A DNA stretch of 64,000 nt from Lantana camara (taxonomy: Eukaryota; Streptophyta; Magnoliopsida; Lamiales; Verbenaceae), in NCBI GenBank assembly GCA_037501455.1, contig CM074864.1, positions 57,045,001 to 57,109,000 of the forward strand, written 5' to 3'. How positions within the stretch are numbered: position 1 is the stretch's first letter; the number at the start of each line of letters is the position of its first letter. Position numbers and translations under genes: made by a program. The notes below the pieces were generated by a model. The model was not told the origin of the DNA. It saw only the letters and a list, made by a program, of their open reading frames with translations, and made no database searches. Of the stretch, positions 25,730 through 36,187 are shown one piece after another.

Positions 25730-26729
25730 TCATACCCCCTTCACTTAGTCACTTTGACTAACCCTCTAGCCTATTTTAAAATGCATGATTTCAGGAATCA
25801 ACGAACGACAATTAGAGGTATCTTGAAGCATTACAACAGTAGGTTGGATCCGATCCTAAGAGTACACTGTCTTGAGCCTACTCTCTGCAGAAACAAACTA
25901 TCTCATACTTTGTCCTTGCATGTTAACCTGTTGTACTATTTAGCGAACTACTTTCATCAATAATGATAATCCTTGCTCATTGTACGCTATCCTCCCTGTT
26001 CAATGGTAAAGTTGGATCTCTTTATCTTCCGCTGTACGGTGACACATACTCCATTCATATATTATCCTGACCGTTCGCCGTAGTATTTCCTGAGTGTTGG
26101 GTCTAACCTCCACTCAAGGAGTATTGCGGTGCGGGGTTGTAGTACTGGGGAGGCGCTACAATCCTGGTTATGCTCTCAGGTACGAAGAGCCATGTATATA
26201 TATATATATATAAGCATTTCCTCATTATTAAAGCTAAATAAGAACATCCACCTTAAGTTCAGGTGCATCTATGAATGTCATTTATCTATTTTCTAAACCT
26301 TTTATCAAGTTGATCTACCTGGAATTTTGTCCATGAATCCATTACCCCTGAGCCAAGGTGGGCTTCTCTCTCTTCTCCAGTAGTTGGCTTGTGATATAAG
26401 TAAAGACACCTCACGAAAACTAACATGGATGAGGGAGATTTTATCTGCCATTAATCCAACTGATCTAATGATTGTGGTGCATGTACGTCCTATCTTTGAG
26501 CAAATCTATCAAATATTGAATCATCAGTGCAATCTCCCAACTACTAGTGGCGCTGAACTTTCCACCATTCGTTTGATTATGCACGTACTTAATTCTATCC
26601 CAATTGAATTATCTATGGTTTAACGAAGGGATTAATCAAGACAAATTCCACAGTCACAACAGAATATTAATAAAAAAACAACCTAACCACCAAACATAAC
26701 TACAATGAACTAAACAATACTAAACATTG

Positions 26730-27205
26730 AATTAGACAGACTCCACTCTCCAGCAACAAATTTTCATTCATTTTATCAATCTAGACTCCACTCTCCATCA
26801 ACAAGTTTTCATTCATATCACCAACCAACTTTTTCGCTTTTTTCAACAAGAGAATTTTGTTCTTCGCGATATCCCGTTTCAGAGAAATCACCTGTGATTC
26901 TTCCAATGTTATTTTTAAATTAGTTCCACCTTCATTGGACCCCACTATCACATCCATTATCAGAATCAATGTTATTTTTAAATTAGTTCCACCTTCATTG
27001 GACCCCACTATCACATCCATTATCAAGTTTTTCAACTCCTTGGCATACACCTGCCCAATGTTGAAACGAAGGTGCAAAGCCATCGAATCCACTATCCTTT
27101 TCAAGACTATATCCCAGAAAGGAGCCATCTTCACTTTGAGTTGGAATGCCTCTCCAATATGTCTGACATTTTTTAGATGCTCGATAGAAACTTTGCCAAT
27201 TCCTT
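26730..27205 (-). pseudogene. Dynamin-related protein 4-like C-terminal (GED) fragment, copy 1
   Basis: The minus-strand frame (ORF 26781-27134) reads MAPFWDIVLKRIVDSMALHL, then LEESQVISLKRDIAKNK and LLKKAKKLVGDMNEN. This order and spacing are like the GTPase-effector domain at the end of plant DRP4-type dynamin-related proteins (a tyrosine/tryptophan-x-IVLKR-VDSMALHL helix, a Gly-rich turn, LEES, then a KLL helix). Only this end is present, with no GTPase domain. An internal direct duplication repeats the MDVIVGSNEGGTNLKIT segment. The fragment sits directly downstream of copia integrase text in the same orientation. Identification rests on remembered family pattern, not a search. Confidence 0.6.
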
Positions 27206-27255
27206 GAAACGAATTATCTTTTGAATCTTTTGTTCACATTAGTTTGTCTTTCCAA

Positions 27256-27573
27256 CTATTTATTTTCTCCCCCTAATGTTGGAAAAACTATTTCATCAAA
27301 ATAACAATCAACAAACCTTGATGTGAATAAATCCCCAATGATTGATTCAAGATACTGAATTACAGAAGGAAAATCATATCCAACATGTTTTTCTAATCTT
27401 CTTTGAGAACCCATTTTTGTGTATTGTAGTGGTGCAATAAGATCATATACCGCACATCTAAAAATTCTAAGATCGGAAATATTAGGCTCCTGACCAAAAG
27501 CCAATTGTAATTGAAAAATTATGGTAACTTGTTGGTCTGATGCATATAAAAGTTGTTGCATATAATATAGCAT
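27256..27573 (-). pseudogene. Copia integrase C-terminal remnant (unit II)
   Basis: 105 codons containing LAFGQEPNISDLRIFRCAVY, VGYDFPSVIQYLE, GDLFTSRF and FPTLGGENK, typical of the end of Ty1/copia integrase before reverse transcriptase. Catalytic residues are not in this piece, and flanking sequence is frameshifted. The same piece is in unit III (30237-30446) and near 15720 in unit I. Confidence 0.75.
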
Positions 27574-29756
27574 ATCCCCATGTAAAGATATGGAGATTTA
27601 TTCACATAAGTAACGGTTTAGCTATTAATTGGAGGCGTTCAATAAATGATTCTTGCTAAACCATTTTGTATGTATTCATGAGTAATAGACTTTTTAACTT
27701 TTATTCCATATACATACAATAATCATGAAAAGTCTAAGACATAAGCTCGCCTGCATAATCAAAAACGAATTATTTGGGTAATAATCTTGTAAAAGTTAGG
27801 TTGCAAGTTGATAATGAACACACATGTGACCATTTAGTAGATACATAATTAAAACCATATAGTACCTAAATGGTCCACATGGTGGATGAATAGGCCCACA
27901 TATGTCACCTCGAATACGTTCCAAAAATGCAGGTGATTCAATTCCAACTTTAGTTAATGATGGTCTCATGATCAGTTAACATTGAGAACAAGTAGCACAT
28001 GAGAATTCTTTATTTTGAAGAATCTTTTGATTCTTTAATGATTGTCCACGTGAATTCTCAATAATTTTTCGCATCATAATTGATCCAAGATGACTCGATC
28101 GATCATGCCAAATAATAAATGTATCTGGTTTACTATCGCATGTTTTCCAATCATGCTAATATTTGTTTAGTACAAACCGAAGGAAAGTGAGGTAATTCTT
28201 ACAACACATATTTTTTACCCGGAAAAATCGTAGTAATATAAAGATTTTCAATCTTACCATCATTAGAAGTTTTAATGTGATATTCATTTCAGCGAAAATC
28301 TTTGAAACTCAATAAGTTTCTTTGAGGTTTATTAGAAAATAAGACATCATCTATAATAAGTTTCGTTCCTTCAGGGAACATTATATTATCTTTCCCAAAC
28401 TCTTGGTAATTATTTTGTACTACATTTGCTTCTTTCACAAGTAAAGAAGAATATTTTTTATTTTCTTGTAGCACTGTTTGTGAGACATATATATATGTAT
28501 TTTTTCATTCACCTTGGATCCCATTGAATGTTAGAGAATATCTATAATTTTCAATTGGCTAATATGATGAGTAGTGGGTCAACATAAAACAATAAAGTTC
28601 CAAATCATGATAAAAAAAAAGTAAAACAATGATAAAACTTATATACAAAATCATTTTATTCCTTCTGATAATTAATTTGCTCAAGATTTAAAAGGGGATG
28701 TTGATATCGATATAGGAGTGTCATTGAAGTAAACTTATCTATATGAAAATTTTATTTACAGATATTTATACAATTGAAAACTCGATAATTTAATTAAATA
28801 CTTAATCCGACGTACTACGAGTGCGTGAGTCATTTTCCATATATAGGGATAAATTCGAAGTTATAATCATTTTGATGGAGTATCACCTATATATCCTTTT
28901 GTACCACTTCTGATGGTTTGGATAATTATAATTATAATCATTAGAGCGATCATAATACTCCTGCCCCAATTCGTGGATTAATTTTTCTTATTTATAATGC
29001 AATGCATTATCTCATTCTCTTCACGGACTTTTTTTTTTTTCTTCTTATTTATAATGTCATGCATTATCTCATTCAATTCAAGGAATGATCAATCATTCAT
29101 GATTTATCAACAACTTATTAATTTTTCAACCAACATGATACAAGAACAATTTAAAGTATTGTTCACATCTTTGTCATCAAAATTGCTACTTCGGGAGCAT
29201 TATGAAAATCAAAATTAAATTCTCCAATAAACTTAGATCGACCAAAAGCTTCCATTATTTCAAAGCAATATATAATAATATCTCCATTCATCAATATATA
29301 TTTGATATGATAAAACACTAATATACTAAGGAAGCGAACATCAAGAATTATGATATTAGTATCAAAGTAGTCGATCGATATACTATATAAATAACACTTG
29401 ACCATCATGTTAGTGTTGAAAACTAATGTTTCATAAATTTGATATTTCAAATTGAACAAACATATATACCACTATGAACAAACGTCATATATTAAATAAT
29501 TAATTAAAGAAATTGCTCAACTAATATAGGACTATCGTTCAAAAAGCTTATGGAAGCAAAACATAAGAATATGTATCTCACATAGTGAATCAATCCATTT
29601 TATCAATAATTCTTTCCCAAGTGAATTATCTATGGTTTTACGAAGGGATTAATCAAGACAAATTCCACAGTCACCACAGAACATTAATAAAAAAAACAAC
29701 CAAACCACCAAACATAACTACAATGAACTAAACAATACTAAACCTTCAATTAGACA

Positions 29757-30170
29757 AACTCCACTCCCCGGTTACAACTTTTCATTCATTTCATCAATCT
29801 AGACTCCACTCTCCATCAACAAGTTTTCATTCATATCATCAACTAACATTTTTGCATTTTTCAACTAGAGAATTTTGTTCGTCGCGACATCCCATTTCAG
29901 AGAAATCACCGGTGATTCTTCCAACGTCATCTTTAAATTAGTCCCACCTTCATTGGACCCCACTATCACATCCATTATAAAGTTTTTCAAACCCTTGGCA
30001 TACACCTGCCCAATGTTGAAATGAAGGTGCAAAGCCATCGAATCCACTATCCTTTTCAAGACTATATCCCAGTAGGGAGCCATTTTCACTTTGAGTTGGA
30101 ATATCTCTCCAACATCTTTGACATTTTTGAGATGCTCGATAGAAACTTTTGCCAATTCCTTGAAATGAAT
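29757..30170 (-). pseudogene. Dynamin-related protein 4-like C-terminal (GED) fragment, copy 2
   Basis: Minus-strand reading 29865-30155 gives SIEHLKNVKDVGEIFQLKVK, then MAPYWDIVLKRIVDSMALHL and LEESPVISLKWD. It matches the fragment in unit II but lacks the internal duplication and has a stop where unit II reads KILLLKKA. It includes a little more recognisable N-terminal GED sequence than copy 1. It is non-coding as it stands. Confidence 0.6.
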
Positions 30171-30468
30171 TATCTTTTGAATCTTTTGTTCACATTATTT
30201 TGTTCGAGGATCTAATTGATTCGAAGATAATGCATTTCAAGTTATTTTTCTTTCCAACTGTTTATTTTCTCCCCCTAATGTTGGAAAAACTATTTGATCA
30301 AAATAACAATCAGCAAACCTTGTTGTGAATAAATCCCCAATGATTGATTCAAGATATTGAATTATAGAAGGAAAATCATATCCAATATTTTTTTCTAATC
30401 TCCTTTGAAAAACCATTTTTGTGTTGCGGTGGTGTAATAGGATCATATACTACACACCTAAAAATTCT

Positions 30469-31026
30469 GGGGAAAAAACCTCACAACCCCCTGTGAAAAA
30501 AAACAATTATCAAATTACCTCCTCCTGAAAAATGAAATAGCATAAAGCCTCCTCAAGTTTTTAAAAAAGAAGTATATTTACCCCTCACACAGGGGTGTGT
30601 AACTCATTCTTGTTACCTGCTTCGTTTCTTTCATTATTTCTTACTTATTTTTTGAGTTTGAAATCTATTTCACCCTCCTTCATGTTAAATAAATGAGTTT
30701 AAAGTCTATTTTACCCCTTCTTCATATTTTTATCTTTAATTGATTGTTTCCTCAAGCGGATTTATTCGAACGTTTAGCTTCCTTTCAAGTGTTTTAGTTA
30801 GGGTTTTTGGCTGAGAGAGGAAAAATGAAGTGTTCAGAACTGAATTTCTAAATGGATTTGATGCATTTTAGTAAAAAAAAAACCTATTAATCAATACAGA
30901 AAAATTAGAAAGGAGGTAATGTGGTGTTTAAAAAATAATATAAGTAGTTTAGGTGCTATTTAATTTTACACAAGGGGGTGATTTGAAAATTTTGTATTAC
31001 ACGGGGAGGTAAAATGCTTTTATCTC
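30469..31026. mobile_element. 558-bp inverted-repeat element with 8-9 bp TSD
   Basis: Flanked by AAAATTCT (30461-30468 and 31027-31034; a ninth base G also matches). Unit II has the uninterrupted target. Termini are imperfect inverted repeats: GGGGAAAAAACCTC at the left, GAGATAAAAGCATTTTACCTC at the right end read in reverse. No coding sequence. An 8-9 bp duplication fits a non-autonomous hAT or Mutator-like element. Confidence 0.7.
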
Positions 31027-32700
31027 AAAATTCTGAAATGGAAATTATTAGGCTCCTGACCATAAGCCAATTATAATTGGGAGAATCATTGTTAACTTGT
31101 TGATCTGGTGCGTATAAGTTCTGTTACATGTAATATAGCATATCCCCATGTAGAGATGGGGAGATTTGTTCTCATAAATAATGGTCTAGCTATTGATTGG
31201 AGACATTTAATAAATGATTCTGCTAAACCATTTGGTATGTGTACATGAGCAACAGACTTTTCCACTTTTATTTTCTTATACATACAATAATATTAAAAGC
31301 CTGAGATATTAGTTCTCCTGCATAATCAAGAACGAATTATTTGGGCTAACAATCTTGCAAAGGCTAGGTTGCAAATTGATAATGAACACACATGTGATCA
31401 TCTAGTAGATGCATCAATTAAAACTATAAAGTACCTAAATGATCCACATGGTAGATGAATAGGCCCACATATGTCACCTAGAATACGTTCCAAAAATGCA
31501 GGTGATTCAATTCCAACTATAGTTAATGATGATCTAATGATCAATTTACATTGAGAACAAGCAGTACATGAGAATTCCTTATCTTGAAGAATCTTTTAGT
31601 TCTTCAATGAATGCCCACATGAATTCTCAATAATCTTTCGCATCATAATTGATCCAAGATGGTTCGATCAATCATCCCAAATAATAAATGTATTTGGATT
31701 AGTAAATTTTTGGTTTACTATCACATGTATTTCAATCATGCTAATATTTGTGTAGTACAAACCGAAGGAAAGTGCGGGTAATTCTTACAACACCCAACAG
31801 AGTTGTGATATAAAGATGTTCAATCTTACCATTATTAGAAGTTTTAATGTGATATTTCTTTCAGCGAATATCCTTGAAACTTAATAGGTTTCTTTAAGGT
31901 TTACTAGAAAATAAGACATTTTCTATAATAAGTTTTGTTCCTTCAGGGAACATTATATTATCTTTCCCAAATTCTTCATAATTATATTGTACTACCTTTG
32001 CTTTTTTCATAAGTAAAGAAAAATACTTTTTCTTTTTTCTTTTTTCTTTTTTTGTTGTAGCACTGTCTGTGAGACTTTTTTTTTTTTTTTTTTTTTTTTT
32101 AATTCGCCTTGGATCCAATTGAATGTTGGGAAATATCCATAATCTTCAATTGACAAATAAAATAAGCAAACAGGAGGTTAACATAAAAAACAAAGTTCAA
32201 AACTATGATAAAAGGAGTAAAACAAATATAAAATTTATAGAAAACACTTTATTCCTTTCAATAATTAATTAGTTTATGATTTAAAAGGGGATGTTCATAT
32301 CAATATTTAAGTGTCATTAAAGTAAATTTGTTTATATGATAATATTATTTACAGATATTTATATAATTGAAAACTCGATAATTTAATTAAGTTCTCAATC
32401 TCACGTACTACGGATACGTGAGTCATCTTTCATATATAGGGATAAAGTCGAATTTATAATCATTTTGATGGAGTATCTCCTATATATCCTTTTATACCAC
32501 TTCTGGTGGTTTGGATAATTATAATTATAATCATGAGAGCGATCATAATACTCATGCCTCACTTAGTGGACTCGCTTTTCTTATTTATAATGCGATGCAT
32601 TATCTTATTCTCTTCATGGACTCATTTTTTTTCTTATTTAGAATGCGATGCATTATCTCATTTACTCCATGGAATGTTCAATCATTCATGATTTATCAAC

Positions 32701-32780
32701 TTTTTTTTTTTTCTTTTTTATGGTCGCTCAGAAGAACTAACAAGAGAGAAGCTAGCTCTGACCCTCAAACCACCTTCCGC
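32701..32780 (-). mobile_element. Short poly-A-tailed retroposed insert
   Basis: Eighty bases present here but absent at the same place in unit II. It begins with a T-rich tract and ends CCACCTTCCGC, so on the minus strand it is a short unique sequence with an A tail, like a 5'-truncated SINE. The target duplication is at most a few bases (CAAC). Confidence 0.45.
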
Positions 32781-33099
32781 AACAACTTATTAATGTTTCA
32801 ACCAACATGATACAAGAACAATTTAAAATATTGCTCACATCTTTCTCGTCAAAATTGCTACTTCGGGAGCATTCTAAAAATCAAAATTAAATTCTCCAAT
32901 ATACTTTGATCGATCAAAAGCTTTCATTATTTTAAAGTGATATATAATATCGACATATTGATATTATTCGTCAATATATATTTGATATGATAAAACACCA
33001 ATACACTAAGAAAACAAATATTAAGAACTCAAGTAGTTGATCGATCATGTTAAGCATCGAAAACTAAAGTTTCATAGATTTCATATTTCAAATTGGACA

Positions 33100-33110
<11 letters not shown>

Positions 33111-33138
<28 letters not shown>

Positions 33139-33188
33139 TTTATTTTTTTTTTTACACACGCACCCCAAGTGGCCAGAGGGATTTGAAC
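33111..33188 (-). mobile_element. 5'-truncated SINE with 16-bp TSD
   Basis: ACCCCAAGTGGCCAGAGGG followed by ATTTGAAC matches the 3' half of the full SINE at 53917-54030. An A tail on the minus strand (T-rich at about 33140-33155) and a TA run precede it. GGACAAACATATATAT flanks it at 33095-33110 and 33189-33204. Unit II shows the empty site. Confidence 0.75.
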
Positions 33189-33884
33189 GGACAAACATAT
33201 ATATCACTATGTACAAATGATATATTAAATAATTAATCAAAGAAATTGTTCAACTAATGATAGGTTCAATAATATGGATTATCATTAAAAAAAGTTAATG
33301 AAGCAAAGCTTAAGAACATAATATATATGTATCTCACATAGTCATTCAATCCACTTTATAAATAATTCTATTCCAATTGAATTATCTTTGATTTCATAAA
33401 GGAATTAATTAAGACAAATATTATCCGGTGTGTATATACAATATATTGTCCATCAATAAATTAGAAAATACAACTTGTCAATGTACTAATAAAAAATACT
33501 TAATGCTCATACATGAGAAACAAAATGTCCACCAAATAGTAGTTTTATGATATGCCCAAAGGCGACGATAGGAAGGAAGAAGTGGGGTCAATTGACCCCA
33601 CTAAGAAAAAAAAATTAGTTATATATTTAAATATTTTTTGTTTTAAAATTATTTTTTGACCCCACATAAAAATGAAAAAAATTGTATTGACCCCATTAAA
33701 TTCAAAATTAATATAATTAAAAAAAGTCCATGACCCAAAAAAATAAAATATAAGTCTTTTTAATTGTACTTTAAATATTAAAAACTCTAAATAAATTATA
33801 TAAGTGATTATTTTCAACAAATAAACTAAAATTCAGCCCTAGATATACTTTTAGATTCTGCTTAACGATTTTCTAAATTGTTTA

Positions 33885-34914
33885 TGTAGCACCCGGAACG
33901 CCGAGATGCCACACCCCCGCACCATAAGTCTAGCTCACACATGAAATGGGTAGTCCATATATGAACCGGACTCATGGCGAACGGGTGACAACAAAACTCA
34001 AAAGCTAGGCGGGTACCCTCAAATACTACCAATAAACAATTCAGAGCAATAAAAGTGGAAGCAATAGCAATCAATACTTTTAGGTACCATATTTACATAT
34101 TTATTTATAAATACCAACATTTATATATATCAATACAATATCATCTCCAAGTATAAATCCAAAACATGCTACAAAATAACTAGTATCAATACAAGAACAA
34201 AGTATGAAGGTGAAGTGCTAGACCCGAATAAAAGACACGAGACTCTAATTCCCGCCTAGCACGAACCTGCAAAAACTGAAAAGTTGAGGTGTCAGTCCAA
34301 CATGGACTGAGCGAGGGGTTTATAATTAAATAATAGCGCAATTACCATGCAAGCCATAATCTCAGGTAAGGGTTTATAAAATAGAAACAATATAAGTTCA
34401 ATATTAAAATAGATCTCGCCCGAGATTACAACTAATCCATTCAATCAATATAAACCTTATCAGTTCAATTCAATTCACTCAGTGGCCCGGCGAGTGAGGG
34501 CAATCCCCAACCTTACTCCAATTAGTGAACAATACCATCTTTAGGTTTTATTTCAATAATTATCATACAATCATTAGTGCACACTTAGCATTTTCACGAA
34601 CTCCTTCTTCCTCCGGTGATGGTGGGATTGCAAGGCCCAACCATCCATGAACGGTGTACGTCGGGAACATGACTCCCACGCACGGGATTTCTTCCTCCAC
34701 CAAACCTCCTGGTGGATTCAGAGGTGATCCCAAAAATTGGTGAGGATAGTGCAAGAGTTACCCGTCAGCCCTTGCTTTCCCGGTTGGCTCAATACACTAC
34801 CCTCGGGCCCATGTGAACACGATATGCTTACTCGCCAAAACACGATCAATCACGATAACACGATTATTCATTAGATCACGAAATCATTTGCAATCGGTAG
34901 AGATTGTGGGAAAG

Positions 34915-34958
<44 letters not shown>

Positions 34959-35759
34959 TTTGGCTGAAAACATCACGTAGGGTTGTAAGGGTTCTATATA
35001 TATCTAGTAATTAAACCTCACCTCTACCAACCAAAAGAAGCAAGGAAGCACCCTACGGACCGTGCTCCTCGTCTTCGGGACCAAGATCTGTGCAACAAGG
35101 ATAAGTGTACATAAGACTCAACTCGAATGAACCAATTAAAACGCACGGCGAAGTCATAATCAAGATATTATGCAACAACAATCAAGGAGTGTCAAATAGG
35201 AGCATGATTATCAATTAAGCAAGTATATATATCACATAATTCACATATGGGAGCCAAGGAAGTGAAAGAAATGCAATAAGAAAGGTTTTGGTGAAGTTTG
35301 GCCAAAACCGACAATTTTTGGAAATGTACATGTTGTGGGAAAACTGGAATATCTTAAATTCTAGAAGTGGGAATTGATTTTTGTGTGTGTGTTCTCTTGT
35401 ATGAAAATGTATGTATGAGCAAGTGATGGAAGAGATGCATATATGATATATAATATCATCCACTAACATAACAAATGCACCCAATTTGCAAACAAGTCCC
35501 TATGTTATTTAAATGAATGCAATCAAGTATCATCTCTAACAATTAAACATTTACTCCCAGTTCATGAAATGCAATTAAGTCCATAAATTTAATGAAATGT
35601 TCAATTAAAGTCACATAAGACACTTAAGCACATTATCACTTAATTCACAAATTTCACATTAAGGATAATTCATATAAAGCATGAACTTATAACACATATA
35701 ATATTATGAAATGTAGATAAATCTTCACATAATGTGTAAATTGAAAACGGGGCGTTACA
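33885..35759 (-). mobile_element. LTR-a of the gag-only element (left, 3' LTR)
   Basis: Begins TGTAGCACCCGG and ends GGGGCGTTACA on the + strand; in element orientation it starts TGTAACGCCCCG. It is 1875 bp. It lacks about 735 bp present in LTR-b (between 35375 and the GTGTGTGTGTTCTC text), including the palindrome array, so it carries an internal deletion. A TA microsatellite lies at about 34919-34955. It abuts CTCTCTCCCCCTT, the reverse of a polypurine tract. Confidence 0.85.
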
Positions 35760-35828
35760 ACTCTCTCCCCCTTAAGAGGACCTGGTCCCCAGGTCCATAC
35801 TCAAGTTCTAAATCTCTAAAGCAAGCGG

Positions 35829-36055
35829 TGAGAGAGCCCCGTCTCTCAAACAAGCAAGGAGAGTACCCCGACTCTCACAAAAGCAAGGAGAGTACCCCGA
35901 CTCTCACCAAAGCAAGAATTACAAGAGAACCCCGTCTCTTAAACACGCCAAAAGAGAACCCCGTCTCTTAAACACGAAATGAAAGAACCCCGTCTTTCAA
36001 CAAGAAATGAGAGAACCCCGTCTCTCAACAAGAAATGAGAGAACCCCGTCTCTCA
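35829..36055 (-). repeat. Array of eight covarying hairpins upstream of the 3' LTR (copy 1)
   Basis: Eight inverted repeats with a 6-7 bp stem and a nearly constant 6-base loop (ACCCCG, once GCCCCG, on the + strand). Positions: 35829-35848, 35859-35876, 35888-35905, 35923-35940, 35952-35969, 35980-35999, 36008-36027, 36036-36055. Four stem sequences occur (GAGAGA/TCTCTC, GAGAGT/ACTCTC, AAGAGA/TCTCTT, GAAAGA/TCTTTC); each change on one arm is matched on the other. In element orientation the array lies after gag and just before the polypurine tract, so it would be in the 3' part of the genomic RNA. Confidence 0.85.
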
Positions 36056-36187
36056 CACATACGCCAAAACAACTATTCAAGAAGGCAAATTGTAGAAACG
36101 TTCACGTATATGTCACATAAAGCAGGTAGCATCACGTTAATCACATAACTAATGCTTTTACACAATCAAAATTGCAACTAATAAGAA

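Larger units (their letters stand above)
18479..26160 (+). mobile_element. Outermost solo LTR X of the nest (TSD ATCCT)
   Basis: Begins TGTAACATCCCGG and ends GGAGGCGCTACA. It is flanked by ATCCT at 18474-18478 and 26161-26165, and the uninterrupted target (ATCCTGG) is present in VCS copy A. After removing the nested insert (19528-24223) it is about 3.0 kb with no coding sequence, so a solo LTR is the simplest reading. A TATA-like TATAAATA lies at about 19203-19210 on the + strand. A TA microsatellite is at about 25694-25724. Ends and size recall the gypsy-like solo LTR at 12178. Confidence 0.82.
18287..26598 (+). pseudogene. Inverted fragment of VARICOSE copy A (exons 11-12), split by solo LTRs
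   Basis: Two blocks, 18287-18478 and 26166-26598, together correspond to copy A positions 3374 down to 2721: end of intron 10, exon 11, intron 11 and most of exon 12. Intron 11 matches copy A and not copy B. Introns are retained, so the fragment moved as DNA, not through mRNA. It is in opposite orientation to copy A. It is broken: a CAG to TAG stop replaces a Gln in LSLLQQLAC, there are several missense changes, and it ends before the VCS stop codon. A solo LTR with TSD ATCCT interrupts exon 11. The right edge joins copia-derived unit II at a short shared AATTCTAT. Confidence 0.88.
26599..29609 (-). mobile_element. Copia-derived tandem unit II carrying a host gene fragment
   Basis: About 3.0 kb on the minus strand. 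In element order (right to left): AT-rich leader (about 28600-29600), gag-pol linker (28289-28474), integrase remnant, integrase end (27256-27573), then a dynamin-related fragment (26730-27205) where reverse transcriptase would be expected. It aligns along its length with unit III (29610-33366) and, right of 27320, with unit I (15680-17975). No LTRs were recognised at its ends. The left edge abuts the VCS fragment. Confidence 0.65.
29610..33366 (-). mobile_element. Copia-derived tandem unit III
   Basis: Second tandem copy of unit II, beginning CCCAAGTGAATTATC where unit II begins CCCAATTGAATTATC. It is longer because of later insertions: a 558-bp inverted-repeat element (30469-31026), a poly-A-tailed insert (32701-32780) and a truncated SINE (33111-33188). 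The integrase end is seen at 30237-30446. A third copy begins at 33367 and fades after about 33430. Confidence 0.65.

Noticed and set aside
26384..26623. Independent small protein gene from the 79-codon frame
   Set aside because: It is VCS exon 12 after an in-frame stop, with no ATG start; part of the pseudogene fragment.
35829..36055. CRISPR-like repeat array
   Set aside because: Repeats are short, each is itself an inverted repeat, spacers are nearly identical, and the host is a plant; it lies in a retroelement.
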